Shown piece after piece: positions 1 through 12,700 of a DNA stretch of 22,244 bases (positions are counted from its first letter, which is position 1; each line of letters opens with the position of its first letter). The notes under the pieces are model-generated. The model was not told the DNA's origin. It did no database searches and saw nothing but the letters and a program-made list of their open reading frames with translations. Origin of the DNA: CAYFJO01 sp964343305 (GTDB lineage Bacteria; Planctomycetota; Planctomycetia; Pirellulales; Pirellulaceae); assembly GCA_964343305.1 (NCBI GenBank), contig CAYFJO010000161.1:1-22244 (forward strand), written 5' to 3'. The translations under genes were made by a program, and so were the position numbers.

Positions 1-774
1 CGGCGCGGTGTCTTCTGAACTCGTGGCAGGTCCATTCAATGCCTGGATCGGAGCCGCCCAGTTTCCGGCAAGAGGCGTATCGTTTGTGGTGCCGAAGAAG
101 AACGCCTGGTCACCACCACCGAACAATCCGTCTGCATTCGAATCGAGGAAGAACCTTCCCTGCGATGAACGGAAAAGCCCAACGTCGTCGATCCCGTCAC
201 CGTTCCAGTCGCCGATGATCGGCGTGTCCGTTGTGGCACCCATGGCCACCACGGAATCGACTGTGCCATTTCGGCCAACGTCTTTATAGAACCGCGCATT
301 GGAACCACGACGCACGCCTGTATCGTCATCGCCATCGCCGTCCCAGTCGCCCACGATGGGCATGTCGGTGGACGCGCCGAACGTGACTGTCTCGTCAACC
401 GTGCCGTTCCGGTCGATGTCCAAATGGAACGTAGCCGTTGTGGGGCGGAATACGCCCGTATCGCTCACCCCATCGCCGTCCCAGTCGCCCACGATCGGAA
501 TGTCGCCCGTGGCACCAAATCCATAAACCTGGTCTCCAGCATCAAAAAGATGGTTGCCGTTGATATCCAATATGAACATGCTCGTACTGGTCCGATAAAC
601 GCCGAATTCGTCAAAACCATCACCATTCCAATCGCCGATCACTGGAATGTCGTCCGTCGCCCCAAACGCCGTCAGTGCATCGCCACCCGTCGTACCATCC
701 CATGCTTCGTTTCCATTAACGTCTTCATAAAATCGTGCGGTTCGCCAAACCCCGATCGAATCCGTACCGGCCCG
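1..774 (-). repeat. C-terminal GDWxGDG repeats, cut by window edge
   Basis: Residues 6654-6911 hold about five repeats of roughly 45-50 residues: a G.(F/W)R strand, a RFYLD.N.NG..D loop, then FGATxDIPVIGDWNGDGxDD. The GDW motifs lie near 625, 505, 340 and 205; a fifth reads LAGNWAAP near 65 and lacks the calcium loop. This FG-GAP-like repeat is common in planctomycete and actinobacterial surface proteins. After it comes ALNGPATSSEDTAP, which looks like the start of a further domain, possibly cadherin- or Ig-like, outside the window. Confidence 0.85.
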
Positions 775-3700
775 AAAACTGACCACGTGATCTTCCACTT
801 CGCCACCCTCGGCATCGGCTGCCGCTCCGATTGCCGTGAGACCACCATTGCGGCTCACCCGGATGCGAGCAACCGTTGGATTGGTCGTTGCCGTGCCCGG
901 AACGGCGAAGGAAAAACCTACTGTGTTGCCCGCGGCGACGAGTTGCTTATCGATGATCTTTTCACCTGTGTCCACAAAGTCGCCATCGCCATTGAAGTCG
1001 ATCCAGGCATCGACTCGTCCGTCTTCACCAGTGACGGTGACGCTGGCCGTCGCATTTTGGCCGAGGAAGAGACTGGCAAATGTCACTCCGTCTTCGTCGT
1101 CGGTGCCATCCGTATCATCGCCGTTGACCATTGCGCTGGGTTGCCCGTCTACTTCGGGATCGACACCCGTGCCCAATCGTGGTCCGCCAATCGTGTGCCG
1201 TGGTCCGCCATTGGCTGCCAGCGTCTGATAGTCCCCGGTCGCTGTGCCCGCGGAAAGGTCGGGGGCATCACCGAAATCGTATCCGGCGATCGTGACTTGG
1301 TAGTCTTCCACTTCACCGCCTTCGGCATCGGGGGCCGCGCCGTTGGGCCCAAGCCCACCGCTACGGCTGACACGGAAACGAGCGAACGTTGTGCCGTCCA
1401 GAGCCGAACCAGGAACATTGAACGTCAACGTACTCGTCGTGCTTGCGCCGACCGACACACTGTCGACAATCTTTTCACCCGGATCCGAAAAATCGCCGTT
1501 TTGGTTGAAATCGATCCAGCCATCAACCGTTCCGCTTTCCACCGCGACGGTGACGTCCACCGACGACGAATTGCCCGCCACCATGCTGACAAAGGAAACG
1601 CCGTTTTCATCATCCGTTCCAGCGGAATCATCACCGTTTGCCGTGGCATCCGGCTGGCCGTCGGCATCCTGATCGACCTGGGTACCAAGACGAGGTCCAC
1701 CGGTGGTGTGACGCGGGCCGCCGTTCGCTGACAACGTTTGGTAGTCACCCGTGCCAATTCCTGCGGAGGTATCCGGAGCGTCGCCGAAGTCGAAACCGAC
1801 AATCGTGACTTCATAGTCTTCCACTTCACCGTCGTTGGCGAATCCATTTGGTCCGGCAACTCCGGTCGAACTGACGCGGAACCGCGCAAAGGTCGAACCC
1901 AACAAGGCGGTCACCGGAATGGGTACACTCAAATTCTGCGTGGCTCCCAATGCGACCGGGACACTGGCGACAACTTGTTCGATGGCTTCGAAATTGCCGT
2001 TTTGATTGAAGTCGATCCATCCATCCACGACTCCGGCCACGCTTTGCACGGTGACGCCGATCGTGCCCGTTTGGCCGGCAATCAGATTATTAAACGTCAC
2101 TCCGTCATCGTCGTTCGTACCGTCGGTGTCATCCCCATCGGCCGCTGAAGTTGGTTGGCCGTCCGCGTCCAGATCAACCAGGCTACCCAAAGTCGGCCCG
2201 CCTAGGATGTGTCGTGGCCCATCGTTTGCAACCGTCGTGTCGTAATCGCCAGAACTATTGCCAGCAGTCACATCCGGAGCGTCACCAAAATCTAAGCCTC
2301 CAAGCATCACTTGATAATCTTCGACTTCGCCACCTGTCGAGTCTGGGGCGTTGCCTGTGGATGGCAAGTTGCCCGTGCGGCTGACCCGCACTCGCGCAAA
2401 TGTTGTACCCACCATCGCCGTGCCAGGAACGTTGAACAGTATCGAGCGGGTTGTCCCCGAACTGACCAATTGATTCGTCGCAATCTGTTCGCCCGTGTCC
2501 AGGAAATCTCCATCGTGGTTAAAGTCCATCCAGGCATCGATGCGTCCGTTTTCATTGACGACGGTCGCATCCAAGGTGGCAACCTGTCCAATCAACAGGC
2601 CGTTGAACGCCACACCATCGTCATCCGCACCTTCGCCCGTGGCCGAAGCATTTTGCTGGCCGTCTGCCTCTTGATCGATCGCCGCGCCTAATTGGGGCCC
2701 GCCAATGGTGTGACGTGGCCCGCTGTTGGCAGTCTGGGTTCGGTAGTCGCCCGTTGAAGTGCCTGCGGAAGTGTCAGGAGCGTCGCCAAAGTCGTAGCCG
2801 CGAATTGTGACTTGGTAATCTTCCACTTCGCCGTCACTGGCCGGGCCGTCGGGACCAAGACCGCCACTCGTGCTAACACGCACACGGGCATACGTCGTTC
2901 CTCGGTTCGCCGTGACAGGTACCACATAGTTGAACTGCGGCGTTGTTCCCAACAGAACCGATTGATTATCGACAATCTTTTCCGCCGCCTCGAAATTGCC
3001 GTTCTGGTTAAAGTCGATCCAGGCATCGACGCGACCATCGGCAACTTCAACGTTGACATCGACCGTACCGGGTAGGCCGCCGAACAAAGCACTATTGAAG
3101 GCCACGCCGTCTTCGTCATCCGATGAGTCGATGTCGTCACCGTCTGCGGCAATAGATTGCAGACCGTCCAATTCCGTGTCTAGCAGTGTTCCCAGACGTG
3201 GCCCAGTGGCGACAAAGATGTGAGCGGGGCCATTGTTCGCCAGGAGTGTGCTGTAATCGTTTGCGACTTGCCCGGCGGTCGTGTCTGGTGCATCGCCGAA
3301 GTCGAGCGAGTTGATGTTCAACACGTAGTCTTCCACTTCGCCGTCCGCGGCAAACCCGGCCGGAGACAATCCACCCGCGCTGCTCACCCGCACGCGTGCG
3401 ACAAGACTGGTAGCCGAAGCGGGGATACTGAAATTAAACACCTGCGAATTCCCCGCAGTAATCGGAACACCGCTGATAATACGTTCGGTGGAGCCAACCG
3501 AGTCATCGAAGAGCCCGTCTTCGTTGAAGTCGATCCAGGCGTCAACACTGCCATTCGCGCCGTTGACCGAGACCGTCGCCGTCCCCGCTTGTCCGGCGAA
3601 AAGGTTGTCAAACACGACGCCATCTTCATCGTCGCTTCCATCGCCGTCGTCGCCTGTTGCCGTCGCATTGGGCTGGCCGTTTAAGTCCAAATCCACGGTT

Positions 3701-6700
3701 GCTGGACCAAGTCTAGGTCCGCCAATCACATGACGGGGTCCGTTGTTGGTGAGCAAAGTGTTGTAATCGCCGGCGCCGTTGCCCGCCGACGTGTCCGGTG
3801 CATCGCCAAAATCAAGCGAAGCGACCGTGACTTGATAGTCTTCCACTTCGCCACCCTCGGAATCGGGCGCCGGCCCGTTGGCCGCCAATCCGCCAGAACG
3901 GCTTACACGAACGCGGGCAAACGTGGCTCCCGTCAGGGCGGTGCCAGGCACGGTGAACGAAAACGTATCTGTATCACCAACATTGACGAGTTGATTCGTA
4001 ACGATTTGTTCCTGTGGGTCTAAGAAATCACCGTCTTGATTAAAGTCGATCCACGCATCCACGCGGCCGCTCTCGTCAGTGACCGTAATGTCGGTTGTGG
4101 TCAGTTGGCCGACATAGAACGATCCGAATGTCACGCCATCGTCATCCGCCCCGTCGCCGCTGGCCGTGCCATCTTGTTGGCCGTCGGCTTCATGATCCAC
4201 GCTATTACCTAAACGGGGACCATCCAAAGCGTGGCGCGGACCGCTATTGGCATTCAACGTTTGGTAATCACCGTTGCCCATGCCGGCGGATATATCGGGA
4301 GCGTCGCCAAAATCGTAGCCGCCAATAGCAACGGTGTAGTCTTCGACTTCGCCATCGCTGGCTTCGCCCAAGGGAGTCAACCCACCTGCTGAGCTGACCC
4401 GCACACGCGCATAAGTTAACCCCAACGGGGCCGCCGCGGGAACGGCAACGTTGAACTGTACCGTCATTCCTGAATTGACTAGTTGATTGGTCACAACCTG
4501 TTCACCCGGATCGCTCAAGTCACCGTTGCGGTTAAAGTCGATCCATGCGTCCACCCGGCCGTCTGCATTTTGCACGTTGACATCGATCGTGCCTGTTTGG
4601 CCGGCAAACAGGCCACTGAACGTAACACCGTCTTCGTCGTCATTGCCATCTCCGTCGTCGCCCAACGCTGTCGCGAGTGGCTGGCCGTCCGTTTCCAAGT
4701 CAACACTGGCTCCCAGCCGAGGTCCGCCGATCAAGTGTCGCGGGCCGTTGTTGGCCAGCAACGTTTCCAAGTCGCCCGCGTTGGTGCCTGAGGCAACATC
4801 GGGAGCGTCACCAAAATCCAAGCCCTCCAGGGCCACTCCATAATCTTCAACCTCCCCGTCGCTGGCCATGCCGATCGGTCCCAAACCGCCCACAGTGCTC
4901 ACGCGCACTCGTGCGAAAGAATTCCCGACGGAAATGGTCGTGGGAACCGTAAAGTTGAATTGTTGCGTGACGCCGGCACTGACCGATTGATTGTTGATGA
5001 CCCGTTCGGAGGCCGCAAACACACCGTCGCGATTGAAATCGATCCAGGCATCCACACGGCCATCCGCGTTGGTAACTGTGACATCGATAGTCGCTGGTTG
5101 TCCCGCCACAATGCTACTAATCGTGACACCGTCTTCGTCATTGCCGCCGTTGGTATCGTCGCCCGTCGCGTCCGTTGACTGGAAGGCATCCGGATCAATG
5201 TCGATCAGACTTCCAAGCAGCGGACCGCCTACGATGTGGGATGGCCCGCTGCTGGCACTCAGCGTGTCGTAATCGCCCGTGGAGTTCTTTCCAGGCCCGT
5301 TGTTTGAATCCGGCGCGTCGCCGAAATCCAACCCGCGAATCGTTACCTGATAATCTTCAACTTCGCCACCTTCCGCGTCTGAGGCTGCACCTTTTGGCAG
5401 CAAGCTACCGGTGCGGCTGACTCTGAAGCGAGCAAACGTAGTACCGACCAGCGCGGTGCCGGGTACGGTGAAGTTCACTACATCTGTGTCGCCGTTGTTG
5501 ACTGCCTCACTGGCGACCCGTTCGGTGACGTTGTCAAAAACTCCGTTTTGATTGAAGTCGATCCAGCCGTCAACGTGGCCGCTCTCGCCATTGACCGTGA
5601 CGCTCAACATGGACGGCTGGCCAACCAAGAGCGTATCAAAGGTCACACCGTCTTCGTCATCATTGTTGGTAGAATCATCGTCGTCTGCCGCGGCACTTGG
5701 CTGACCATCAGCCTCTTGGTCCGCCAACGTTCCCAGCCGGGGACCGCCGATTGTGTGACGCGGTCCGCCACTGGCCGACAGCGTTTCGTAGTCGCCAGAG
5801 CCTGTTCCCGGACCGCTATCCGGAGCGTCGCCGAAGTCCCAGCCGGCAATGGTAACTTGGTAATCTTCAACTTCGCCGTTGGCAGCGAGACCAACGGGAC
5901 CTAGATTACCGGCACTGCTAACACGAACACGGGCAAACGTCGCGCCTAACGTTGCTAATTCAGGTATCGCGAAGTTGAATTGGGGAGTCGTGCCAGCCAA
6001 TACCGATTTGTTATCGACAATCTTTTCCGACGATTCAAAAACGCCGTTCTGATTGAAATCGATCCAACCATCCACTTGACCATTGTCGACTTCCACGTTG
6101 ACATCGATTGTCCCTTGTTGGCCGGCGACAAGGCTTCCAAACGTCACGCCATCCTCGTCGTTTGTCCCGCCTGTGTCGTCGCCTGTGGCTCCAGCATTAG
6201 CCAAAGCGTCCACTTCGTCATCCAACAACGTTCCCAGGCGCGGACCTGTCAAGTTGATGGTATGTCGCGGTCCATCGTTGGCGAGCAAAGTGCTGTAATC
6301 GTTGGCGGCTTGCGCGGAGGTGATATCAGGCGCGTCGCCATAGTCGAGCCGGTCAAAGTTCAAGAGGTAATCTTCAACTTCGCCATTGTTGGCCAGCCCA
6401 ATTGGCGGCAAGCCACCACTGCTACTGACTCGGACGCGTGCGATCGCAGTCGTGGCCGTGGCGGGAATGTTAAAATCAAAATTGCCAGGCGACCCAGGGC
6501 TGACGGAACGTGAAGTGACAATGCGTTCGGTCGATGCACCGGAGTTGTCAAACACTCCGTCTTGGTTGAAGTCGATCCAAGCATCCACAAGTCCTGAAGT
6601 ACCAGTGACCGTGACGGTGGCGGTACCAGATTGACCAACAAACAGGTTGCTAAACACGACGCCGTCATCATCATCCGTTCCATCTAGATCATCGCCATCG

Positions 6701-9700
6701 GCATTCCCACTTTGTTGGCCATTCGCCTCGAAATCCACCAACGCTCCTAACACCGGCCCACCTAGAACGTGGCGTGCACCATTATTGGCTAGGAGCGTGT
6801 CGTAATCGCCTGTACCTTGACCGGAACTGATGTCAGGAGCATCGCCAAAGTCGACGGCTTGAATCGTCAATTGATAATCTTCCACTTCGCCACCATCGGC
6901 ATCTTGCGCAACGCCAGTTGCCGCAAGTCCACCATTGCGACTGACACGCAGTCGGGCATACGTCGTTCCCGCGTTGGATGTGATCGGCACGTTGATCGGA
7001 AGTGTGTCCGTGCTGCCCATCGTCACCAGTACGTTGTCAATCACCTTTTCGCCAGGATCCGCGAAACTGCCGTTGTGATTGAAGTCGATCCACGCGTCCA
7101 CGCGTCCGTTTTCGCCCGTGACGGTTACCTCGGCCGATCCCGCTTGGCCGACAAACAACGCCCCAAACGTCACACCGTCTTCATCATTCGTGCCGTCAGA
7201 ATCGTCACCAGACGCCGCCGCGTTGGGTTGGCCGTCACTGTCCGAGTCGACCAAACTTCCCAGTCGCGGGCCGGCAATGGTGTGCCTTGGACCGCTGTCG
7301 GCCAGCAAGGTTTCGTAGTTCCCAGTGCCAGTTCCCGCGCCGGTATCGGGAGCATCGCCAAAGTCGTAACCCACAATGGTCACTTCGTAATCTTCGATTT
7401 CGCCATCACTGGCAAACCCGTTCGGCGCCAAGTTGCCCGCCGTGCTTACGCGGAACCGCGCAAAGGTTGTACCGACTAACGCACCAGCGGGAATGGGGAA
7501 GTTGAAGCCAACTGTAGTGCCGACTCCCACCGGTAGATTGTTGATGATCTTCTCGCTGAGTTCGAAAATGCCGTTCTGATTGAAGTCAACCCAAGCGTCC
7601 ACTCGGCCACTCGCTCCCTGGACGTTCACATTGGCCGTCGCAGACTGGCCGGCAACCAATGCGGTTGCGAACGTCACACCATCTTCGTCATTCGTGTTGC
7701 TGCCATCGTCGCCTGTTGCAGTGGCGTTGGGCAGCGCGTCCAATTCGGCGTCAATGGTCGGACCCAGTGTGGGAGCACCGGGGACAATCAAGTGTTGTGG
7801 TCCGTTGTTGGCCAACAGTGTGTCGTAATCACCCGTGCCTTGACCGCCACTTGTGTCTGGTGCATCGCCAAAGTCGGCGGAACGAATAGTAACTTCGTAA
7901 TCTTCGACTTCGCCGTTGTCGGCAAAGCCGTCCGGCCCAAGACCAGATGTTGTACTAACCCGAATGCGTGCGAACGTATCGTCCACATTTGCCGTACCGG
8001 GCACTGCAAAGTTGATGGTCGCCGGCGTCCCCACGGTCAAGGACGCGTCTGTGATAATCTGTTCGCCTGCAGCAAACACGCCATCACGATTGAAATCGAT
8101 CCAGCCGTTGACAAACCCCGCGGCGCCGTTGACGGCCACGGTCGCCGAGGACTGTTGACCGACAATCAGATTTCCAAATGAGACGCCGTCATCATCGTTT
8201 GTGCCATCGGTATCATCGCCAGTAGCGTCGGAGTTTTGTTGACCATCTGATTCACCGTCGACAAGCGTGCCCAAGAGCGGCCCAGTGGCGATATGTCGCG
8301 GACCGCCATTGGCTTCTTGCGTGTTGTAATCGCCTGTGCCGACACCACCACTGGTATCCGGCGCATCGCCGAAATCCAGCGCGGCGATGTTAACTTGATA
8401 GTCCTCAACCTCGCCGCCTTCCGAATTGAGTGCCGCGCCGTTGGGCCCTAAACCGCCCGTTCGACTCACACGAAACCGCGCGATGGTTCTTCCCAGTGTG
8501 GCGGTTGCCGGGACATTGATCGAGAAGTTTTTAGTGTTCCCGTTCATCACTGGTTGATTGGTGATGATCTGTTCGCCTGGATCGGTAAAGACGCCGTTTT
8601 GATTGAAGTCGATCCAAGCATCCACCTGACCGTTTTCGCCCGTCACCGTAACATCGGCCGACGAGGTGCGACCAATCAGCAGGGGATTGAACGAGACGCC
8701 ATCTTCATCACTCGAATTGTCCAAATCGTCGCCGGTGGCCAACAAGGATTGGAGACCGTCCGCTTCACTATCTGCCAGCGCGCCCAATCGCGGGCCCGAG
8801 ATGTTATGGCGCGGACCACCATTGACAAAGAAGGTTTGATAGTCGCCGGCCCCCGTGCCGTTGGAAATGTCCGGGGCATCGCCGAAGTCAAACGCACCAA
8901 ATTCCACCGCGTAGTCTTCCACTTCACCGTCGGTGTACAACCCAGTTGGCCCCGGATCACCGGCTCTTGTGGTTAAGCGGAAACGCGCAAACGTGCTGCT
9001 CACACCGCCAGGAACGATGGGGAAGGTCAGTTGCACGGTTGCCCCATTGGTTCCATTGGGCACGGTCAAAACATTGCTGCGTTCGGTCCCGTTGCTGAAC
9101 GTTCCGCTGCGATCGTAATCAATCCATCCCGTCAGAATGGCATCCAGTCCCGTGTTATTGGTCACGGTGACGTTGACAACTGGGATGGTATTGGGAACGA
9201 GGAACAAATCATTGAGCGGATCGTTGACACCGTCTTCATCATCGGGAACCCGTGCCACGTCGTCGCCGTCTGCGGCGGCACTTTCCTGCCCGTCACTTTC
9301 CGCATCGATGGCCGGCCCCATGAAGATTCTTTGGTCAATCAAGTGCCGGGGTCCGTTATCGGCTGCCCTTGTCTGATAGTTCCCGGTTGCCACGCCATTG
9401 GATGGGTCTGGCGCGTCGCCGAAATCGATATTGGGGGTGAGATTCACGATGTATACCGCGCCACGATTGCTGCCACCGGTGTCGTCCTTATTCGCTCCCA
9501 CCGCCAAATCCATCCGGCCGTCACCGTTCACGTCGCCCAGTGCGGTCACCGAGACACCAAAACTGTCTTCGTCCGTCAGTGTACCGAACTCGCGCGAACT
9601 GTCCGCGATCTTATACGTGGTGGTGACTGCTCCATTGGCGTCAAGCAACAACATGTGTAGTGCACCACGGTCCGTGCCGCCTGTATCATCTCCAACCGCA

Positions 9701-12700
9701 CCGACGGCGAGATCGGGAAAGCCATCGGCGTTCAAGTCGCCGGCAGAACTGAGTGAAGAGCCAAAGGCGTCGCCATCGACCAACGCGCCCAATCCACCTG
9801 TCGTGTCGGCGATTTTTTGCACCACCGGGTTGACCATTCCATTGGCATCGAGGGACAGGATATACACGGCGCCACGGTTGCTGCCGCTGGTACCATCATC
9901 ACCCGCAGCGCCGACGGCCAATTCAGAATTACCATCCGCATTCAAATCACCGAGATCGGCCAGAGCACTGCCGAAACGATCGCCGTTCGCCAAGGTATTG
10001 GACGCCAATCCGCCGACCCCGTCGGCAATCTTCTGGGTTGCTTTGACCGTGCCGTCAGTATTCATAAACAAAACATACACGGCACCACGATCAGCACCGT
10101 CACCCGTGGCGCTAACAACGACTTCCTGTACACCATCTCCATCCAAATCGCCAATGGTGGTAATGGCGGATCCGAATCCATCGCTGTCATCCAGCGCACC
10201 CATTCCGCCAGTGTTGTGGGCGATCAACTGCGACGACTTCACGGTACCGTCCGCATTTAACGACAGCACATGCACCGCACCGCGATCCGTTCCGCCGGTG
10301 TCGTCGCCGATTGCCCCGACGGCAATGTCTGTGAGACCATCGTTGTCCAACTTGCCGAGCGACGCCACCGAGACACCAAATTGATCACCATTGTCCAACA
10401 CGGGGCCCAAGCCGCCCTGGTTATTGGAGATCGTTTGTACGGAGTTGACGGTTTCATCGGAATTCAACAAGAGTACGTGGACCGCTCCACGATCTGTGCC
10501 GCTGGTGTCGTCGCCCGGCGCCCCTACGACGATGTCGTTACCAAGTAATCCGTCCAAGTTGCCAACCGGGGCAACCGCGGCGCCGAACATGTCTTCGTCC
10601 ACCAGCGTGCCCATGCCCCCCGTTGAGTCAGCGATCTTGGTCGTTGCGGTAACCGAAACATCCGTGGAAGCAGTGATGTGAACCTGGTAATCTTCCACTT
10701 CGCCGTCCATCGCCGCACCGGTCGGAAGCAGCGCGGCTGGGTCAGTGCTAATGCGGAATCGGGCATAGGTTGTGCCCCCGCATTCAATGCTGCCGCAAAG
10801 CAGTGGGATAGTGGGAAACGTCAGCGTAAAGACCTGATCGTTCGTGTTGTTGGGGATGACCATCCGCACTTCTTCATCCGTCGTTTCAAATTGACCATTC
10901 CTGTCGTAATCGATCCAACCAATCAAAGTCGCGGGACCGCCAGTGTTGTTAGTAGCCCGCACACGAACTTGCGGCTGAGTATTCGTGGTGAATCGCAAAT
11001 CGGTGAAAGGATCGACAATACCATCTTCGTCATTCGGCACGGCATGATGCGTATCGTCGCCATCAGCCGCCAGGTTGGCGATCGGGTCAGTCTGTCCATC
11101 GATCGCCGCCCCGAGGAAGATGCGAGGATCAATGTCGTGACTTGGTCCGTTGTTGGCAGTGCGTGTGGAGTAGTTGTTCGTTCCCGTAAGATTGTTGGGA
11201 TCTGGCGCGTCTCCAAAGTCGACGGCGGGCGTGAGATTCAACACGTACACCGCGCCCCGATCTGTGCCGTTGGTGTCATCGTCGCTAGCACCAACAGCCA
11301 GGTCGAGCACATCATCACCGTCGAGGTCACCCAGCACAGCAATGGACGAACCGAAATGGTCAGCGACGTCGAGCGTGCCAGCCGGCAAACCACCCAATCC
11401 GTCGGCAATGATTCGCGACCCTTTGACCGTTCCGTTCGAGTTCATGAACAATGTACGGACCGCACCTCCAGCGCCTGTGTCGATGAATGAGCCAACCGCG
11501 ACATCCAACACACTATCGCCATCCAAATCGCCCACGCCCACCGCCGACGCGCCAAACTCTCCGCCGTCGGGAAGGGCAATGCCATCAGACCCGTTGGCGA
11601 TTTTGGTCACGGTATTCACCACACCGCCTGAATTCATCAGCAAGACGTACGCCGCACCACGGTCTGAATCGTCGCCCGTCGCGCCAACGATGACATCGTT
11701 CACCGAGTCGGTATTCAAGTCACCAATCAGCCCGATGGACGAACCGAAGCGGTCGCCGTCGCTCAGCGTATTTGCAGCCAGCCCACTGCCGTCAGCAATC
11801 GTCGTAAGAATGCTATTGACGCTGCCATCACCGAGCAATGAAAGCACATAGACGGCCCCTCGGTCCGTTCCACCTGTGTCGTCGCCGGGGGCGCCTACCA
11901 ATACGTCGGTGATTCCGTCGCCGTTGACATCGCCGACTGCTCGCGCGGCGCTGCCAAACTGGTCCTCGTTACCGAGCGTCCCGCCGGGCAATCCGCCCAT
12001 GCCTTCCGCGATCTTTGTGAAACTACCAATCGTTCCGTTGGATTGCATGAACAGGACATAACCGGCACCAAGATTGCTGGTTCCACCTGTGTCGTCACCA
12101 TTCGCTCCAACGAAAACCTCGGTAACTCCATCACCGTCCAAGTCACCGAGCGAAGTCACTGAGCTGCCAAAGCCGTCGCCATCGGCCAAAGTCGCCGCGG
12201 CTAATCCTCCGACACCATCGGCGATTTGAGTGACGGTTTTGACTGTGCCGTTGGTGTTCATGTTCAGCACAAAGACCGCACCCCGGTCCGTGCCGCCCGT
12301 GTCGTCACCGGGAACACCAGCAATTAGATCAATCACACCATCGGTGTCCAAATCGCCAATGGGCGTCAACGCCCAACCAAAGTTGTCGTCATCGAGAAAC
12401 GTATCGGAACTGATGACGCCTTGTCCGTCGGCGATGATCGTGGGCGGATCGTCCACCGTTCCGTCACTGGGCTCGCGGCTGGTGACCGTCACCACATGGT
12501 CTTCAACTTCGCCGTTTGTGGCTGGACCGAAGGAGTCGGCTGCATTTGGATCGGTGCTGAAACGGAAACGGGCGTACGTTTGCGCCACACCACTGGGAAC
12601 GGAAGGAAATGCAAGTGTCGCAATACCACTTGTTGTTCCGTCGGGAACCGCTTGTTGAGCACGTTCGGTGGCGTTGTCAAACACGCCGTCGGCGTTGTAA

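Noticed and set aside
424..1731. Plus-strand open frame of 435 codons
   Set aside because: It lies exactly opposite the codons of the giant gene; its apparent coding length follows from the lack of certain codons in the repeats. Its translation shows no known domain, and the minus frame reads clear GEVED modules here.
775..9426. Regular spacing of repeats resembling a CRISPR or satellite array
   Set aside because: The period is about 0.5 kb, the repeats are in frame and degenerate at wobble positions, and they encode a recognised protein module.
9398..10384. Plus-strand open frame of 328 codons rich in Ser/Pro/Ala
   Set aside because: It is antisense to FG-GAP block F and module 6; the composition mirrors the Gly/Asp/Val-rich repeats. 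No ribosome site or domain was recognised.
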